Shown: positions 46,368-54,637 of the stretch, in pieces
How the letters are laid out: every line of letters starts with the position of its first letter
Position numbering within the stretch: the first letter of the stretch is position 1
Assembly: GCA_035492655.1 (NCBI GenBank)
Contig: DATJJB010000651.1
Coordinates: 1 to 64,000, forward strand
Direction: 5' to 3'
Origin: Kutzneria sp035492655
Lineage (GTDB): Bacteria > Actinomycetota > Actinomycetes > Mycobacteriales > Pseudonocardiaceae
Length of the DNA: 64,000 nucleotides
Notes under the pieces: model-generated
Databases searched by the model: none
Told to the model about the DNA's origin: nothing
What the model saw: only the letters and a program-made list of their open reading frames with translations
Program-made: the position numbers and the translations under genes

Positions 46368-46724
46368 TCAGTCCAGCACCGAGCGGACGGCTTCCTCGCT
46401 GCGGCCGACCACGGCCGGGCCGTCGTCGGCGGTGATGATGGGGCGCTGGATCAGAATCGGGTGCTCGGCCAGCGCGGTGATCCACCGGGCCCGGCCGGCG
46501 TCGTTGCGTTCCCAGTCCTTGAGAGCGAGCTCCTTGGCGACGGCCTCGCCGGTGCGCGCAATGTCCCACGGCTCCAGCCCGAGCCGGTCGAGCACGGCGA
46601 CGAGCTCGGCCTCGGTGGGCGGGTCCTCCAGGTAACGCCGCACGGTGTAGTCGGCGCCGGCCTCGTCCAGGATCGACAACGCGGACCGGCACTTGGAGCA
46701 GGCGGGGTTGATCCAGATTTCCAC
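46368..46724 (-). CDS. ArsC/Spx-family arsenate reductase-like protein
   Basis: 118 residues of the glutaredoxin-like ArsC family. INPACSKCRSALSIL carries the Cys-x2-Cys near residue 9, and RYLEDPPTEAEL and HPILIQRPII follow the ArsC pattern. Whether it reduces arsenate is not established; no ars genes are adjacent. The GTG start has TAAGCT six bases upstream and no ribosome site, hence probably leaderless. It is divergent from the P450 gene over 31 bases. Confidence 0.85.
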   Translation of the reverse strand: MEIWINPACSKCRSALSILDEAGADYTVRRYLEDPPTEAELVAVLDRLGLEPWDIARTGEAVAKELALKDWERNDAGRARWITALAEHPILIQRPIITADDGPAVVGRSEEAVRSVLD

Positions 46725-46755
46725 CGGGCCAGCTTACGGCTGGTAGCTTCGGGCC
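46725..46755. promoter_or_regulatory. Minimal divergent leaderless promoter pair (arsC-like/P450)
   Basis: In 31 bases, TAGCTT lies six bases before the P450 ATG and the opposite-strand TAAGCT lies six bases before the arsC-like GTG. The dyad CCAGC/GCTGG (46729-46743) joins them. Both messages would be leaderless. Confidence 0.45.
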
Positions 46756-47916
46756 ATGTCCCCACTCGCGGCCGGCTACCCGATCGGCGCGCAGGCGTCG
46801 GTCGAGCAGCTCACGGCGGACCCGCACGCGCTGCTGGCGCGCCTGCGCGCGGCGGAGCCGGTGTCGTGGCTGCCGGCGCTGAACGGCTGGCTGGTGACGC
46901 GGCACGACCTGGCGCTCCAGGTGATGAAGGACGCGGCGACGTTCACCGTGGACGACCCTCGTTTCTCGACGGCGCAGGTGATCGGCCCGTCCATGCTCTC
47001 GCTGGACGCCGACGAGCACGCCCGGCACCGAGCGCCGTTCTCCCGACAGTTCCGGCCGCGGGAGATCGAGGACCGGTTCGGCGACGTCGTGCGGGCGGAA
47101 TGCGGTCGGCTGGTCGACGGCTTCGTCGCGACCGGGCGGGCCGAGCTGCGGCGGGCGTTGGCCGGTCCGCTGGCGGTCGCGGTGATGGCCGACGCGCTGG
47201 GCCTGGACAGCACCGACGCGAAGCGGGTGCTGGCCTGGTACGACGCCATCGTGTCCGCGGTGGCCGAGATCTCCGCCGGCCACGCGCCGGATCACGTTGG
47301 CGCACAGGCATTCGGCGAGCTGCGGGCACACATCGAAGGCTCGGCCGCCAAGCCCTCACTGCTGGCCGAGGCCGCGCGGGCGTTGGCACTGCCCGAGGTC
47401 GTGTCCAACGCGGCCGTGCTGATGTTCGGTGGCATCGAGACCACCGAGGGCATGATCGCCAATCTGCTGCTGCACCTGCTGACCAATCCGTCCCAGCTGG
47501 ACACCGTCCGCGCCGACCGGGCCCGGATCCCGGACGCCGTCGAGGAGTCGCTGCGCCTGGAGCCCGCCGCCGCGGTCGTCGACCGCTACGCGACCCGTGA
47601 CGTCGAGCTGGCCGGGGCGTCGATCGCCCGCGGCGACCTGGTCACGGTGTCACTGACCGCGGCCAACCGGGACCCGGCCGTGTTCGACCGCCCGGACGAT
47701 TTCGACCTGCTACGACCGAATCTCCGCAACCAGCTGGCTTTCGCCCGTGGGCCGCACTTCTGCCTCGGCATCGACCTGGCCCGGCTGGAGACCCGGGTCG
47801 CCGTCGAGACCGTCCTGGACCGCTTGCCCGGGCTCGGGCTCACCGACCCCGCCACCCCCGCCGGCCTGGTGTTCCGCAAGCCCGACGCCGTGCACGTCCG
47901 CTGGGACATCCCGTGA
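46756..47916 (+). CDS. Cytochrome P450
   Basis: 386 residues, a soluble bacterial P450. The I-helix oxygen motif is MFGGIETTEGM, the K-helix ExxR is EESLRLEP, and the heme loop is FARGPHFCLGIDLARLE with the thiolate Cys. It needs ferredoxin and reductase partners, which are not adjacent. It hydroxylates or otherwise oxidises an unknown small molecule. The message is probably leaderless. The stop overlaps the next gene's GTG by four bases. Confidence 0.94.
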   Translation: MSPLAAGYPIGAQASVEQLTADPHALLARLRAAEPVSWLPALNGWLVTRHDLALQVMKDAATFTVDDPRFSTAQVIGPSMLSLDADEHARHRAPFSRQFRPREIEDRFGDVVRAECGRLVDGFVATGRAELRRALAGPLAVAVMADALGLDSTDAKRVLAWYDAIVSAVAEISAGHAPDHVGAQAFGELRAHIEGSAAKPSLLAEAARALALPEVVSNAAVLMFGGIETTEGMIANLLLHLLTNPSQLDTVRADRARIPDAVEESLRLEPAAAVVDRYATRDVELAGASIARGDLVTVSLTAANRDPAVFDRPDDFDLLRPNLRNQLAFARGPHFCLGIDLARLETRVAVETVLDRLPGLGLTDPATPAGLVFRKPDAVHVRWDIP

Positions 47917-48257
47917 CCCCCGCCGAAGTCGCCGCCTTCGCCCTGCAGTTCCCGCAGGCCACCGAGGAGAACCCGTTCGGGCCCGGCCTGGACGTGTACA
48001 AGGTCGAGGGCAAGGTCTTCGCCATCCTCGCCCCCGCCGGCCCTTCGGTGTCGCTCAAGTGCGAACCCGGCCTGGCCATGCACCTGCGCCAGCAGTTCGA
48101 CGCCGTGACGCCCGGCTACCACCTGAACAAGAAGCACTGGAACACCGTCCGCCTCGACGGCGACGTGCCGGCCGACCAGCTGGAGGAGATGATCGAGCAC
48201 TCCTACGAGTGCGTCGTCGCCGGTCTGCCCAAGGCGGTCCGGCTACGGCTTCGGTAG
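47913..48257 (+). CDS. MmcQ/YjbR family protein
   Basis: 114 residues matching the whole CyaY-like-fold MmcQ/YjbR family: FPQATEENPFGPGLDVYKV, VFAILAPAGPSVSLKC and GYHLNKKHWNTVRLDG. The family is called DNA-binding from one structure, but its role is unclear. It is coupled to the P450 by a GTGA overlap and its 3' end overlaps the opposite membrane gene by 15 bases. Confidence 0.88.
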   Translation: MTPAEVAAFALQFPQATEENPFGPGLDVYKVEGKVFAILAPAGPSVSLKCEPGLAMHLRQQFDAVTPGYHLNKKHWNTVRLDGDVPADQLEEMIEHSYECVVAGLPKAVRLRLR

Positions 48258-48536
48258 CCGGGTCGACACCATGCGCACCGAGCGCAGGATGTGCTCGGGG
48301 ATCTCCTCGCCGCGGGTCATCGACACGGTCAGCCCCCAGGCCATCAGGAAACCCAGCAGCCCCAACGCGAGGCCGGAGATGCCGAGCACCAGGCCGACCA
48401 GCCACATGAGGTGCCGCAGCGGACTGATCAGCAGCAGGATGGGCGTGGTCACCAGCGCCCCGACGACGTAGCCGGACGAGCCGGCCTGGTCCATCTTCAT
48501 CACCACGTGCAGCAGGCGGTGTCTCCGGGTGGTCAT
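48243..48536 (-). CDS. Small membrane protein
   Basis: 97 residues with two hydrophobic segments: GALVTTPILLLISPL and LMWLVGLVLGISGLALGLLG. Ends are basic. No family is recognised. It is followed on the same strand, beyond its start, by a 77-base gap and the CDP-alcohol phosphatidyltransferase gene. Confidence 0.65.
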   Translation of the reverse strand: MTTRRHRLLHVVMKMDQAGSSGYVVGALVTTPILLLISPLRHLMWLVGLVLGISGLALGLLGFLMAWGLTVSMTRGEEIPEHILRSVRMVSTRLPKP

Positions 48537-48613
48537 GGTGCTCGCCTCCTCTTTCCGTCACCGACGACGCTAGGCGTGTCGGCGCGGCAAGGCGATTACC
48601 CGCCAGGTAAGCA

Positions 48614-49321
48614 CTACCGGTTGCGCCACAACCAGATGACGTCCCGACCGAACGACCACACCAGCGAAGCCAGCGCGATCGCCACCACGGCAAGGGAAGC
48701 GACGAACGGCAGCAGACCGGAGGCGGCGACCACGAGCAGCACGCCCTGCGCGGCGGCGACGGTCTTGCGGGCGAAGCTGGGCGGCAGCGCGCCCTTCAGC
48801 CACGGCGCGACCCAGCTGGCGGCGACGAACGCGTAGCGCATCGCACCGATGATCAGCACCCACGGCCCGAGCGACGCGGCGACGAACACACTGAGCACCA
48901 GGATCAGGAAGGCGTCGACCTCCATGTCGAACCGCGCCCCGACCGCGGTGGCGGTCCCGGTCCGGCGAGCCACCTGACCGTCCACACCGTCGAGGATCAG
49001 CGCCACCACGGACAGCGCCACGATGGCGGCCGTCGCCGGACCGTGCACGAGGCCGTCGGCCACCAGCGCGGTGACCCCGCCGACCAGCGTGGCCCGGAAC
49101 AGGGTGACCCAGTTGGCCTGGCCGAACGTCCTGGCCCGCGAGCGGTGCAGGGCATAACCGAGGGTTGCGCACGTCACGACCGCGCACGCGGACCCGGCGG
49201 CCAGCGCGCTCGGTCCGATGCGCAACGCGGCCCAGAGCAGGGTCAGCAGCACCAGCTGTGCGCCGAGCCCGGCGACCACGCCGGGGGTCGCCGTCGATAC
49301 GTGCCGAATATGAGTGGTCAC
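48614..49321 (-). CDS. CDP-alcohol phosphatidyltransferase family protein
   Basis: 235 residues with about six transmembrane helices. The catalytic motif is complete: DGVDGQVARRTGTATAVGAR followed by FDMEVDA, i.e. D-x2-D-G...A-R...G-x3-D-x3-D. It transfers a phosphatidyl or related group from a CDP-alcohol to an acceptor alcohol in the membrane. GTG at 49321 is chosen because GGAGG lies six bases upstream; a GTG at 49342 has it too close. It is divergent, 61 bases away, from the MDR-PTPS-GT4 operon. Confidence 0.88.
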   Translation of the reverse strand: MTTHIRHVSTATPGVVAGLGAQLVLLTLLWAALRIGPSALAAGSACAVVTCATLGYALHRSRARTFGQANWVTLFRATLVGGVTALVADGLVHGPATAAIVALSVVALILDGVDGQVARRTGTATAVGARFDMEVDAFLILVLSVFVAASLGPWVLIIGAMRYAFVAASWVAPWLKGALPPSFARKTVAAAQGVLLVVAASGLLPFVASLAVVAIALASLVWSFGRDVIWLWRNR

Positions 49322-49382
49322 CGCGCGCCTCCACGTTCTCACGCCTCGGTCAGAACACGTCCGCTGTGATAGAAGGGTTCAA

Positions 49383-50366
49383 ATGGACCTGACCGCACAC
49401 GCGTTCTGGCTGCTACGTCCGGGCGAAGGCGAGATCCGCCCGGTGGAGCTGACCCCACCCGGCCCCGGCGAGGTGCTGGTCAGAACGCTCTTCTCCGGGG
49501 TGAGCCGGGGCACCGAGACCCTGGTGTTCCACGGCGGCGTGCCGGCAAACCAGCACGACGTGATGCGCGCCCCGTTCCAGGAGGGCGAGTTCCCCGCCCC
49601 GGTGAAATACGGCTACCTCAACGTCGGCGTGGTCGAGGCGGGCGAGCCGGGACTGGTCGGCCGGACCGTGTTCAGCCTCTATCCGCACCAGACCCGCTAC
49701 GTCGTGCCGGCCACGGCGGTGACCGTTGTGCCCGATTCCGTGCCGGCGGAGCGCGCGGTGCTGGCCGGCACGGTGGAGACCGCGGTCAACGCGGTGTGGG
49801 ACGCCGCTCCCCTGCTCGGCGACCGGATCGCCGTCATCGGCGCCGGCATGGTCGGCAGCTCGGTCGCCGCGGTGCTGGCCAAGTTCCCCGGGGTACGGGT
49901 GCAGCTGGTCGATGTCGACACATCGCGCGCCGGCATCGCCGCCGCGCTGGGCGTGGAGTTCGTCACTCCGGAGGAGGCGGCCGACGGCTGCGACCTGGTG
50001 GTGCACGCCAGCGCCACCTCGGCCGGCCTGACCCGGGCGCTGGAGCTGCTGACGCCGGAGGGCACCGTCGTCGAGCTGTCCTGGTACGGCGACAAGCAGG
50101 TCAGCGTGCCGCTCGGGGAGTTCTTCCACTCCCGGCGGCTGGTCGTGCGCAGCAGCCAGGTCGGCACCATCCCGGCCGCCCGGCGCGGCCGGCACACCTA
50201 CGCCAGCCGCCTCGCGCTGTCGCTGGACCTGCTGGCCGATCCGGTCTTCGACGCCCTGATCACCGGCTCCAGCGAGTTCGCCGACCTGCCCTCGGTCATG
50301 CCGCGGCTGGCCGACGGCCAGCTGCCGGCGCTGTGTCACCGCATCGTTTACCCGTCAGGAGGATGA
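49383..50366 (+). CDS. Zinc-free MDR dehydrogenase, first gene of a glycolipid-like operon
   Basis: 327 residues of the medium-chain dehydrogenase family. RTLFSGVSRGTETLVFHGG is the GroES-like part and RIAVIGAGMVGSSVAAVLA the Rossmann motif. The Cys/His ligands of zinc alcohol dehydrogenases are absent. It resembles the bacteriochlorophyllide-type or sugar dehydrogenase-like MDR proteins found with pterin-synthase-like genes. AAGGG is five to six bases before the ATG. The stop overlaps the next gene by ATGA. Confidence 0.83.
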   Translation: MDLTAHAFWLLRPGEGEIRPVELTPPGPGEVLVRTLFSGVSRGTETLVFHGGVPANQHDVMRAPFQEGEFPAPVKYGYLNVGVVEAGEPGLVGRTVFSLYPHQTRYVVPATAVTVVPDSVPAERAVLAGTVETAVNAVWDAAPLLGDRIAVIGAGMVGSSVAAVLAKFPGVRVQLVDVDTSRAGIAAALGVEFVTPEEAADGCDLVVHASATSAGLTRALELLTPEGTVVELSWYGDKQVSVPLGEFFHSRRLVVRSSQVGTIPAARRGRHTYASRLALSLDLLADPVFDALITGSSEFADLPSVMPRLADGQLPALCHRIVYPSGG

Positions 50367-50767
50367 CCTTGTTCAGCATCACCGTCCGGGACCACATCAT
50401 GGTCGCGCACAGCTTCAAGGGCGAGGTGTTCGGGCCGGCCCAGCGCCTGCACGGGGCGACGTTCGTGGTCGACGCCACGTTCAAGCGGGCCGAGCTGGAC
50501 GACGACAACATCGTGGTGGACATCGGCCTGGCGAGCCAGCAGCTGGGCGAGCTGCTCGGTGAGCTGAACTACCGCAACCTGGACGAGGAGCCGGCCTTCG
50601 CCGGCATCAACACCTCGACCGAGTTCCTGGCCAAGGTCATCGCCGACCGGCTGGCCGAGCGGAGCAAGGCCGGCGCGCTCGGGCCGTCGGCCAGCGGGCT
50701 GTCCGGCATCGCGGTCACGCTGCACGAGTCGCACAACGCCTGGGCCAGCTACGAACGGTCCCTGTGA
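50363..50767 (+). CDS. Degenerate 6-pyruvoyl-tetrahydropterin synthase/QueD homologue
   Basis: 134 residues aligning over the T-fold of PTPS/QueD. The first zinc His is in VAHSF (His16). The family's C-x3-H-G-H reads A26-Q-R-L-H30-G-A32, so the catalytic Cys and one zinc His are lost. The later L-D-H-H motif reads LNYRNL, so the Asp/His pair is lost too. TSTEFLAKVIADRL and the LHESHNAWASY glutamate remain. It is unlikely to make a pterin in the usual way. It overlaps both neighbours by four bases. Confidence 0.85.
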   Translation: MTLFSITVRDHIMVAHSFKGEVFGPAQRLHGATFVVDATFKRAELDDDNIVVDIGLASQQLGELLGELNYRNLDEEPAFAGINTSTEFLAKVIADRLAERSKAGALGPSASGLSGIAVTLHESHNAWASYERSL

Positions 50768-51822
50768 GGGTTCACCTGGTCTGGCCGGCCGGGATCGCCG
50801 ACCTCGCCGCGCCGAGCGGCGGCAACGTCTACGACCGGCGGGTCAGCGCCGGCCTGTCGTCGCTGGGCTGGGACGTGCGCGAGATCCTGGCCGGCGGCGA
50901 CTGGCCGCGTCCCGACGCCTCCGCGCTTGCCGAGTTGCAGACCGCGCTCGACCAGCTCGATTCCGGCGAACTGGTGCTTTTCGACGGTTTGGTCGCGTGT
51001 GGCATTCCGGAGATAGTCCTGCCGGCTGCCCGCCGGTTGCGTGTTGTCGTCCTGGTCCACCTCAGGTTGGCGGCCGAGACCGGTCTCGCGGCCGACATCC
51101 GCGACGATCTCGACCGTCGCGAACGAGAAGTGCTGCACGCGGCCCACGCGGTCGTCGCCACTAGTCCCTGGGCTGCCAGTGAACTGTCTTCACACCACCA
51201 TCTGCCTGTTGACCGAGTTCACAGCGCGGATCCCGGTGTCGACAGTTCACCGCTGGCCCGGGGCACGGACGGCGCCTCGCAGCTGCTCTGCGTCGCCTCG
51301 GTGACCCCGCGCAAGGGCCACGACCTGCTGATCGCCGCCCTGTCCACGATCGACGACCTGGACTGGCACCTGGTGTGTGTCGGCGCACTGGAACACGCGC
51401 CGGCTCACCTGAGCCAATTTCGAAACGACTCCAGAATCGAGTTCGTGGGCCCGCTGCACGGCCCGGCTCTGGACCAGCGCTACGACGCCGCCGACCTGTT
51501 CGTGCTCGCGTCCCGCGCCGAGACCTACGGCATGGTCGTCACCGAGGCACTCGCCCGCGGCATCCCCGTGCTGACCACCGATGTCGACCCGCTGCCGCAG
51601 ACCGTCGGCCGGGCGCCGGACGGCGGCGTGCCCGGGCTGCTCGTCCCCGCGACCGAGCTCGCGACTGCGCTTCGGAACTGGCTCACGGATGCTGACCTGC
51701 GGGAACGGCTCCGGAAGGCGGCTCGGGACCGGCGTGACATGCTGCACGGGTGGGAGCACACAACGAACCGGCTGGCCGCGGTGTTGACGCAGACGACGCG
51801 GAGTTCACCCCCGAGTGGCTGA
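50764..51822 (+). CDS. Glycosyltransferase family 4
   Basis: 352 residues with a GT-B fold. The N-domain starts RVHLVWPAGIADLAAPSGGN, with the Gly-rich acceptor loop. The C-domain has CVASVTPRKGHDLLIAAL and the donor-binding FVLASRAETYGMVVTEALA (E-x7-E). It should add a sugar from a nucleotide donor to a lipid or small molecule. The GTG start overlaps the PTPS-like stop by GTGA. Its last 73 bases overlap the methyltransferase start. Confidence 0.9.
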   Translation: MRVHLVWPAGIADLAAPSGGNVYDRRVSAGLSSLGWDVREILAGGDWPRPDASALAELQTALDQLDSGELVLFDGLVACGIPEIVLPAARRLRVVVLVHLRLAAETGLAADIRDDLDRREREVLHAAHAVVATSPWAASELSSHHHLPVDRVHSADPGVDSSPLARGTDGASQLLCVASVTPRKGHDLLIAALSTIDDLDWHLVCVGALEHAPAHLSQFRNDSRIEFVGPLHGPALDQRYDAADLFVLASRAETYGMVVTEALARGIPVLTTDVDPLPQTVGRAPDGGVPGLLVPATELATALRNWLTDADLRERLRKAARDRRDMLHGWEHTTNRLAAVLTQTTRSSPPSG

Positions 51823-52595
51823 CGCTGCGGGAGCCGGTCGACGCCGCCGCCCGTGCCGGTGAGCTGGTCGACCGGTTGGTCCGGCTGTTCGCCGGCCGGG
51901 ACCGGCTGGTCATCCGCGATCTGGGCTGCGGAACCGGCTCGCTCGGCCGCTGGCTGAGCCCGCTGCTGCCGAATCCGCAGCACTGGATCATGCAGGACCG
52001 TGAACCAGATCTGCTGGCGCACGTGTATATGGATGTGCCCTCTACCGCTCCTGTCACGGTCGAGACCCGGCTGGGCGACCTCGGCGGCGTCACCGCCGCG
52101 GACCTCGCCGGCACCTCGCTGGTGACCGCATCCGCGCTGCTCGACATCCTCACCACCGAGGAGGTCGACCGGCTCGCCGGCGCCTGTGTCGACGCCGGCG
52201 TGCCCGCGCTGTTCACGCTTTCCGTGCTCGGCGAGGTCGAGTTGTCCCCCGCCGACCCGCTCGACGCCGACATCACCGCGGCGTTCAACGAGCACCAGCG
52301 CCGTGTCCAGGACGGCCGGCAACTGCTCGGCCCGGACGCGCCCGCCGCCGTCATCGAGTCGTTCCGCAAGCGTGGCGTCGACGTGCGGGTGGCGCCGAGC
52401 CCGTGGCAGCTGGGGGCCGAGAACCCCGAGCTGACCGCCGAGTGGTTGCGAGGCTGGGTCGGCGCGGCCGTCGAGCAGCGCCCGGAACTGACCGCCGAGG
52501 CCGCGAGCTACCTGCGGCAGCGGCTGGACGCGGTGCACGCCGGCCGGCTGAGCGGCATGGTCGGGCACGTCGACGTATTGGCGGTGCCGGCATGA
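51750..52595 (+). CDS. Class I SAM-dependent methyltransferase
   Basis: 281 residues. The SAM motif is VIRDLGCGTGSLGRWL near residues 48-63, with QDREPDLLAH and TASALLDILT as motifs II and III. The acceptor is unknown. The only good in-frame start is the GTG at 51750, giving a long 73-base overlap with the glycosyltransferase. Its end overlaps the membrane protein start by ATGA. Confidence 0.85.
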   Translation: MGAHNEPAGRGVDADDAEFTPEWLTLREPVDAAARAGELVDRLVRLFAGRDRLVIRDLGCGTGSLGRWLSPLLPNPQHWIMQDREPDLLAHVYMDVPSTAPVTVETRLGDLGGVTAADLAGTSLVTASALLDILTTEEVDRLAGACVDAGVPALFTLSVLGEVELSPADPLDADITAAFNEHQRRVQDGRQLLGPDAPAAVIESFRKRGVDVRVAPSPWQLGAENPELTAEWLRGWVGAAVEQRPELTAEAASYLRQRLDAVHAGRLSGMVGHVDVLAVPA

Positions 52596-53605
52596 TGCGC
52601 GCGATCTGGCCCTGGCTGAAGATCGTCGCCGGGGCGGCCGTCATCGGCATCCTGTGCTGGCGGCTGGGCACCGGCGCCTTCGTGGACGGCCTGCGTGAGA
52701 TCAACCTGGTGGGCATCGCCGCCGCGCTTGGCATCGGCTTCCTGACCACGTTGTTCAGCGCGTGGCGGTGGTGCATCGTCGCCGACCGCCTTGGGCTGAA
52801 GCTGTCGCTGCGCACCGCCGTGGCCGACTACTACCGGGCGCTGTTCATCAACGCGGTGCTGCCCGGCGGCGTGCTGGGCGACGTGCATCGGGCCGTGCAG
52901 AACGGTCATGACACCGGTGATGTCGGCCGGGGCGTGCGGGCCGTCGTGCTGGAGCGGACCGGTGGGCAGCTGGCCATCCTCGCCGTGGGTGTCGGCGTGC
53001 TGCTGACCGATCCGACGCTGATCGGCCAGGTCATCGGCGACCTCGTGCCCCCGCAGGCGGCGATCGCGCTCGGCGTGCTGGCCGTCATCGCGGCGGTCGT
53101 CGTGCTGGCTACGTCCTCCCACCTGCCCCGCTGGCGCGAAGCGCTGGCCCGCACGATGGTCGACATCCGCCGCAGCCTGCTGAGCAGCCGTTCGTGGCCG
53201 GCCGTGGTGCTGCTGTCGGCCGCCACGCTGGCCGGGCACCTCTCGCTGTTCATCGTCGCCGCACGGTCGGCGGGCTCGACCGCTTCGGTCGGCCAACTGC
53301 TGCCGCTGCTGGTGCTGGCGCTAATCGCCATGGGTCTGCCGCTCAACGTCGGTGGCTGGGGTCCGCGCGAGGGCGTCGCCGCGCTGGCGTTCGCCGCCGC
53401 CGGGCTCGGGGCCACGCAGGGTGTCACGACCGCCGTGGTCTACGGCGTGCTGACGTTGATCTCCGCGCTGCCCGGCGCCGCCGTGCTCGTGCTGCGGCGC
53501 GTGCAGCGGCCGATCGCACCGGCCCCGGTGGAGCGGGTTCCGGAGCCGGTCACGGTCCGGGCCGAGCCGATGGTTCGCCGGAAGGTGCAGCCGCAGGCCG
53601 CCTGA
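52592..53605 (+). CDS. Lysylphosphatidylglycerol synthase TM-region/flippase-like membrane protein
   Basis: 337 residues with about eight transmembrane helices of the UPF0104 (MprF-like) family. WPWLKIVAGAAVIGILCWRL is the first helix; YYRALFINAVLPGGVLGDVHRA is the conserved cytoplasmic signature. The family flips or synthesises charged lipids; there is no aminoacyl-transferase domain, so a flippase role is favoured. The start overlaps the methyltransferase stop. Confidence 0.88.
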   Translation: MMRAIWPWLKIVAGAAVIGILCWRLGTGAFVDGLREINLVGIAAALGIGFLTTLFSAWRWCIVADRLGLKLSLRTAVADYYRALFINAVLPGGVLGDVHRAVQNGHDTGDVGRGVRAVVLERTGGQLAILAVGVGVLLTDPTLIGQVIGDLVPPQAAIALGVLAVIAAVVVLATSSHLPRWREALARTMVDIRRSLLSSRSWPAVVLLSAATLAGHLSLFIVAARSAGSTASVGQLLPLLVLALIAMGLPLNVGGWGPREGVAALAFAAAGLGATQGVTTAVVYGVLTLISALPGAAVLVLRRVQRPIAPAPVERVPEPVTVRAEPMVRRKVQPQAA

Positions 53606-54622
53606 GTGGGCAGTGCAGATCTCACGAACAGGTGGACCGAGGTGGCGGCGGTTCACAACTTGATCTGCGATCCTGTGCCGGTGACCGAGTACGCCTACGA
53701 CCGGACCCGAAACGTCCTGCTGGCGGTCTGGAGCGTCGGCATCGGCAACGTCGCGGAGACGGTCGTGGCGTTCGGCGACGACCTCCCCGGTCCGGAGTAC
53801 GGCCTCCAGCTGGCCTACGAGCTGACCGGGCTGTCCGAGCACCTGTGGCGTACCTACACCCACCCGCTGACCGAGGCGGTCGACCAGCCGGACGAGGCGC
53901 TCGGCCGGGCCCGCGACCAGCTGGCCGTCGACCTGGTCACCGGGGCCATGCTTGAGCCGCACCTGCCGGTCGGCAACCATATGCGGGTCTACGACAGCGA
54001 CGTGTTGGAGGCCGGCCACATGGTCGGCCGGACGTTGCACCGGATCGCCGATGCCGACGTCACCGAACAGGCCGTGGCCGATGTCGAGGCGGAGATCCAC
54101 GCGCTGCGCAAGGCGGCGCTCGGCGACCTGTCCGGGCGGGCCAACCAGGCGGTCGTGCTGACCCGGTCGGATCCGCAGCCGCACCAGGTCGCCGCGGCGC
54201 ACGCGTACTTCGAGAAGGACCCGATCGGCCCGCCCGAGCTGTACACCAAGATCGACGCGACCTCGGCCGCGGTGGCGGCGGTGCACTGGCTGGACGCGGC
54301 GATCGTGACCATGCGGCGCGACGCGAACGGCGAGCTGTCCGACGCCTTCCGGCCGGTGCCGCAGGGCGAGCTGACCGGCGACCTCGCGGTGCTGGTCTTC
54401 AGCCGGCTGGCCGGCGGCGAGCTGCCGCGGGACATCGTGATCTCGCTGGTGCAAGAGGGCATGTCGGCCCGCAAGCTGCTGGAACGGCTGCTGATCGGCA
54501 TCAACCACTGTTGGCTGCTCTACAGCGAACACGACACCAACGCGTCGGCCGATCAGATTTATGACACATTTCGCGCTGGGATGAGGAGAATGGCGGTCGG
54601 GGGACGAGACCGCATCCTGTAG
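53606..54622 (+). CDS. Hypothetical protein of unknown family
   Basis: 338 residues I cannot assign. The N-terminal third has ICDPVPVTEYAYDRTRNVLL and AFGDDLPGPEYGLQLAYELTG; the middle is helical and acidic; the C-terminus has SLVQEGMSARKLLERLLIGI. No signal peptide or transmembrane helix. The GTG at 53606 follows the previous stop directly, so it may be translated by re-initiation; GTG at 53642 is an alternative. It may belong to the preceding operon, but its role there is unknown. Confidence 0.7.
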   Translation: MGSADLTNRWTEVAAVHNLICDPVPVTEYAYDRTRNVLLAVWSVGIGNVAETVVAFGDDLPGPEYGLQLAYELTGLSEHLWRTYTHPLTEAVDQPDEALGRARDQLAVDLVTGAMLEPHLPVGNHMRVYDSDVLEAGHMVGRTLHRIADADVTEQAVADVEAEIHALRKAALGDLSGRANQAVVLTRSDPQPHQVAAAHAYFEKDPIGPPELYTKIDATSAAVAAVHWLDAAIVTMRRDANGELSDAFRPVPQGELTGDLAVLVFSRLAGGELPRDIVISLVQEGMSARKLLERLLIGINHCWLLYSEHDTNASADQIYDTFRAGMRRMAVGGRDRIL

Positions 54623-54637
54623 CCGTGGAGGGCCGCC

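Noticed and set aside
46368..46724. Arsenic resistance determinant
   Set aside because: Only the ArsC/Spx fold is seen, with no arsenite efflux or ArsR gene nearby; kept as arsenate reductase-like.
50363..50767. Queuosine/7-deazapurine pathway gene queD
   Set aside because: Catalytic Cys, Asp/His and a zinc His are missing and no queC/queE/folE is present.
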